Shown here piece by piece: positions 61,717-64,000 of a DNA stretch of 64,000 bases. The position numbers and the translations under genes were made by a program. Source of the stretch: Sphingomonas sp. Root241 (lineage in GTDB: Bacteria; Pseudomonadota; Alphaproteobacteria; Sphingomonadales; Sphingomonadaceae); contig NZ_LMIV01000001.1 in assembly GCF_001428865.1 (NCBI RefSeq), positions 1,983,997-2,047,996 on the forward strand, written 5' to 3'. The stretch's first letter is position 1. Each line of letters opens with the position of its first letter. The notes below the pieces were generated by a model that was given only the letters and a program-made list of their open reading frames with translations, was not told the DNA's origin and ran no database searches.

Positions 61717-62070
61717 GTGATGCGTATTGTACATTTGGGACTGTTGTCGCTCGCTTTTTTGGGTTCGCCCCATTTCGCCGAGGCGGCTACGGCCAGTACT
61801 ACCATGAAGCAGTCGGACAAGGCCGTCGTCTCCACGCACGACCTCGACCTTTCGACCGATGCGGGGTTCAGGACAGCGCGCGCGCGTATCCGCCGCGCGG
61901 CGGAACGTGTTTGCGGCGACTATCCGCGCGTTGGTCTATTGCCGCCAACCGAGATCGCGCGCTGCCGCGCGACTGCGGCGCGCGAAGCAGGTGCTAGGGT
62001 TGCTGCATTGGCTTCGGGCGCGCGTGATGATCGCGCTGCCTTGACCGATGCAGGCAAGCGGGGCCGATAG
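61717..62070 (+). CDS. UrcA family secreted protein
   Basis: About 117 residues. Signal peptide MRIVHLGLLSLAFLGSPHFAEAA; the mature part has the UrcA pattern VSTHDLDLSTDAGFRTARARIRRAAERVCGDYP ... CRATAAREAGARV with two conserved Cys. UrcA proteins (TIGR04433) are small periplasmic proteins common in sphingomonads and caulobacters, of unknown function. Start is GTG 61717 or the adjacent ATG 61720. The C-terminal ~20 residues are charged and low complexity. Convergent with the response regulator, 48 bases apart. Confidence 0.8.
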   Translation: MMRIVHLGLLSLAFLGSPHFAEAATASTTMKQSDKAVVSTHDLDLSTDAGFRTARARIRRAAERVCGDYPRVGLLPPTEIARCRATAAREAGARVAALASGARDDRAALTDAGKRGR

Positions 62071-62118
62071 CCGGCTCCGGTCCGACCGTACGCTCGCGCG
62101 TCATGGAGGTGAGGGGAC

Positions 62119-62862
62119 TTACCGGCCCGCCAAGGCCTTCACCGTCGCGAGATAGGAGCGGCCGATCCGGACATCGGCTCCATTGGCCAGGATCGCGTAC
62201 CAGATCCCGAGTCCGTCGTGGCGGAGTTTGGCGATGAAGTCGCGCCTGACGATCGTCGAGCGGTGGACGCGGATGAACCTGGCCGGGTCCAGCCGGCGCT
62301 CGAGGTCGCCCAGCGTCTGGTGGAGCAGGAAACTGCGCGACCCGACCTGCAGGGACATGTAATCACGCATCGCGTCGATCCGATCGACATCGATCGCCGC
62401 GATGCGCACCATTTCCGAACGATACGGAACCCAGAATTCCTCGATCCGATCGGACTGCGTGGTGGTAGCGCGGTGTTCGGGGCTGCCGATCTTCCTGCGC
62501 GCACGCGCAACCGCCCGGACTAGTCCTTCGGACGTCACCGGCTTCAACAGATAGTCGACTGCGGCAACATCGAATGCCGCCAGGGCAAAGCCGTCAAAGG
62601 CGGTACAAAAGACGATGGCGGGTGGCTGCTCTCCGGCGGAGAGCGACTTCGCCACACCCATGCCGTCCACTTCCGGCATGGCGATGTCGAGAAGCACGAG
62701 GTCGGGCGACAGCGCCTTCGCCAGTCGCAGCGCGATCTCCCCATCGGACGCTGTCCCCACCAGCGAAAGGCTGGGGACGTGCGCGCAAAGCATGACCAGC
62801 CGTTCGATCGCGAGCGGTTCGTCGTCCACGATCAGCGTGCGCAAGGCGGGTTCAGCGTTCAT
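62119..62862 (-). CDS. LytTR-type response regulator
   Basis: A 247-residue regulator. Receiver domain with acidic pair D13-D14, phospho-acceptor D59 in LVLLDIAMP, and the lysine in LLKPV; C-terminal LytTR DNA-binding domain from about 140 (VPYRSEMVRIAAIDVDRIDAMRDYMSLQVG ... LERRLDPARFIRVHRSTIVRRDFI). Pairs with the histidine kinase whose 3' end overlaps its start by 11 bases. LytTR regulators control envelope, exopolysaccharide or secretion genes; targets here unknown. Confidence 0.92.
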   Translation of the reverse strand: MNAEPALRTLIVDDEPLAIERLVMLCAHVPSLSLVGTASDGEIALRLAKALSPDLVLLDIAMPEVDGMGVAKSLSAGEQPPAIVFCTAFDGFALAAFDVAAVDYLLKPVTSEGLVRAVARARRKIGSPEHRATTTQSDRIEEFWVPYRSEMVRIAAIDVDRIDAMRDYMSLQVGSRSFLLHQTLGDLERRLDPARFIRVHRSTIVRRDFIAKLRHDGLGIWYAILANGADVRIGRSYLATVKALAGR

Positions 62863-64000
62863 CGAAGGTCAACGGCATGGCGAGGTCGACGAGAAATCCG
62901 CCGGGATCGAGCGGGCGGGCGCGGCAATAGCCGTCCCGGCCGAACCGCGCAGCGATGCGATCGGCGACGTTGCGCAAGCCCAGGCCGGTTCCTCCGACGG
63001 TCTCCTTGCCGGCCGCTCCGGGTTCGCCGTCGTCCTGCACCGACAAAAGGAGAAAGCCCTGCCGGTCGCTCGCGCGGATGCTGATCGTGACCGGTCGGCG
63101 CGATCGCGACACACCGTATTTCACGGCGTTCTCGATTAGCGGCTGCAAGATCAATCCGGGGACGAGGGCACCGCGCAGGTCATCCGGCAGATCGATGGCG
63201 AGGCGCAGGCGGACGGGAAACCGGACCTGTTCGATCTCGAGATAGAGGCGCTGGAGCCGAATTTCTTCCTCCAGCCGCACATCCTCGCTCGGGTCGCCGA
63301 CCAGGCTGGCCCGGAAGAAGCTCGAGAGATTGATGATCATGCGCTCGGCGGAGGGGCGCCTGTCAGCCATGACCAGTGAGGACAACGAGTTGAGCGTGTT
63401 GAACAGGAAATGCGGGTTGACCTGGTACCGCAGCGCCCGAAGCTCGGCCGCCTGCGCCGCGGCACGGAACGCAGCGTTCTTGCGTTCCAGCGCGCCGACC
63501 TCCGCGGCATAGCGAAGCGCCAGGTAGAGCGCTGCCCAGCCGACGAAGAAGAAATAGCTGTTGACCGCGCTATCCGCGATCATCTTGGTCACTTCCATAT
63601 TGGTGTCGTCGGCATTCGTTCCCCCGACCTGCACCATCATCCGGCCCGCCGGCTGGGGTTGCTCCGCACCGGAGGGCGCTTTGTCCGCACGGGCGGCGGG
63701 CGCGGACCATGGTGATTTCACGACCTCGAACACCACCCAGTCGGCAGCCGAAAAGGCCAGTGCCGCAGGCGCAGCCAGCAGGCCTGCGACGATCATGCCG
63801 CGTCGCAGCGAGTTCCTTACAACCCTGCGCAACACCAAATAGAGCAGGTAGGTGAGCCCCATGCTGAAGACCATGAGCACGAGGTGCCGCGCCAGGGTGT
63901 CGAGCTGGCAGGCCTGTCCCATGACCGCCGCCCGCAACGTGACGATGGCGCAATAGAACAACCAGAAACCGGCAATCGACAGCAGGGCGACACGTGGCGA
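62852..64000 (-). CDS. LytS-type sensor histidine kinase, N-terminus outside window
   Basis: The frame is open through base 64000 (SPRVALLSIAGFW precedes the first internal start at 63961), so the N-terminus is cut. Visible: membrane segments (LLSIAGFWLFYCAIVTLRAAVM, a LVLMVFSMGLTYLLYLVL segment, MIVAGLLAAPAALAFSAADWV, SYFFFVGWAALYLAL), a His_kinase domain with phospho-acceptor His in RYQVNPHFLFNTLNSL, N-box PLIENAVKYGV, and G-box GTGLGLRNVADR. Signals to the LytTR regulator downstream, with overlapping genes. The periplasmic loop has a short segment rich in Met, Gly and Asp; ligand unknown. Confidence 0.92.
   Translation of the reverse strand, partial: SPRVALLSIAGFWLFYCAIVTLRAAVMGQACQLDTLARHLVLMVFSMGLTYLLYLVLRRVVRNSLRRGMIVAGLLAAPAALAFSAADWVVFEVVKSPWSAPAARADKAPSGAEQPQPAGRMMVQVGGTNADDTNMEVTKMIADSAVNSYFFFVGWAALYLALRYAAEVGALERKNAAFRAAAQAAELRALRYQVNPHFLFNTLNSLSSLVMADRRPSAERMIINLSSFFRASLVGDPSEDVRLEEEIRLQRLYLEIEQVRFPVRLRLAIDLPDDLRGALVPGLILQPLIENAVKYGVSRSRRPVTISIRASDRQGFLLLSVQDDGEPGAAGKETVGGTGLGLRNVADRIAARFGRDGYCRARPLDPGGFLVDLAMPLTFDER

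Noticed and set aside
61446-61997. 184-codon plus-strand open frame over the UrcA gene
   Set aside because: Overlaps the UrcA gene in another frame; UrcA has signal peptide and family motif, the other frame has neither.
1-64000. CRISPR arrays, tRNA/rRNA genes, prophage or insertion sequences
   Set aside because: No regularly spaced direct repeats, no cloverleaf with CCA end, and no transposase, integrase or phage proteins among the readable genes.

Overview
The window is GC-rich bacterial chromosome. The gene content points to an alphaproteobacterium of the Sphingomonas type: a complete-looking exosortase A (XrtA) exopolysaccharide locus in the arrangement usual for sphingomonads, five TonB-dependent receptors, an UrcA-family secreted protein, a TonB-linked flavin-dependent halogenase, and an ornithine decarboxylase beside a deoxyhypusine-synthase-like gene. 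Sphingomonas sensu stricto is known for sym-homospermidine as its main polyamine, so that last pair fits. No rRNA, tRNA, CRISPR array, prophage or insertion sequence was recognised.

Layout. (1) 1-8226: housekeeping and small accessory genes: a window-edge alpha/beta hydrolase, a fold-II PLP dehydratase followed by two tiny membrane proteins, a polyamine pair (ODC behind a structured leader that can mask its own Shine-Dalgarno, then the DHS-like gene and a strong terminator), a Sel1-repeat protein, an exported esterase, a MAPEG membrane protein and an orphan MbcA/ParS-type antitoxin domain. (2) 8355-25599: the XrtA locus. A ten-gene minus-strand run, 20814 down to 8355, encodes export lipoprotein, Wzz-type chain-length protein, BY-type tyrosine kinase, outer-membrane protein, AAA ATPase, polysaccharide deacetylase, FemAB-like protein, glycosyltransferase, exosortase A fused to EpsI, and amidotransferase. 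Next to it lie a PLP decarboxylase and acyl-CoA ligase (minus) and, divergently, an acyl carrier protein and two alpha/beta hydrolases (plus). (3) 25601-29793: thioredoxin reductase and a large TonB-dependent receptor with its own terminator. (4) 30457-43972: a glycan-utilisation locus. Four overlapping or near-contiguous minus-strand glycosidases (GH20, GH2 beta-mannosidase, GH3, GH29 alpha-fucosidase) diverge from a NagR/HutC-type GntR regulator and a second TonB receptor, with repeated TGGT/ACCA operator-like sites around them. (5) 43991-50699: two Asp-nucleophile hydrolases, a divergent TonB receptor with a DUF218 protein starting one base after it, and a metallo-beta-lactamase-fold protein. 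(6) 51065-58895: trehalase, TonB receptor, a six-hairpin glycosidase-like protein of no family I can name, and a flavin-dependent halogenase. (7) 59217-64000: siderophore-type TonB receptor, UrcA protein, and a LytTR response regulator with its histidine kinase, the latter cut by the window end.

The two most interesting blocks are 30-44 kb, whose enzyme set matches the sugars of plant-type complex N-glycans, and 51-59 kb, a trehalase/TonB/unassigned glycosidase/halogenase group. Coordinates of genes include the stop codon; where the start was moved inward from the longest frame, the entry says why.
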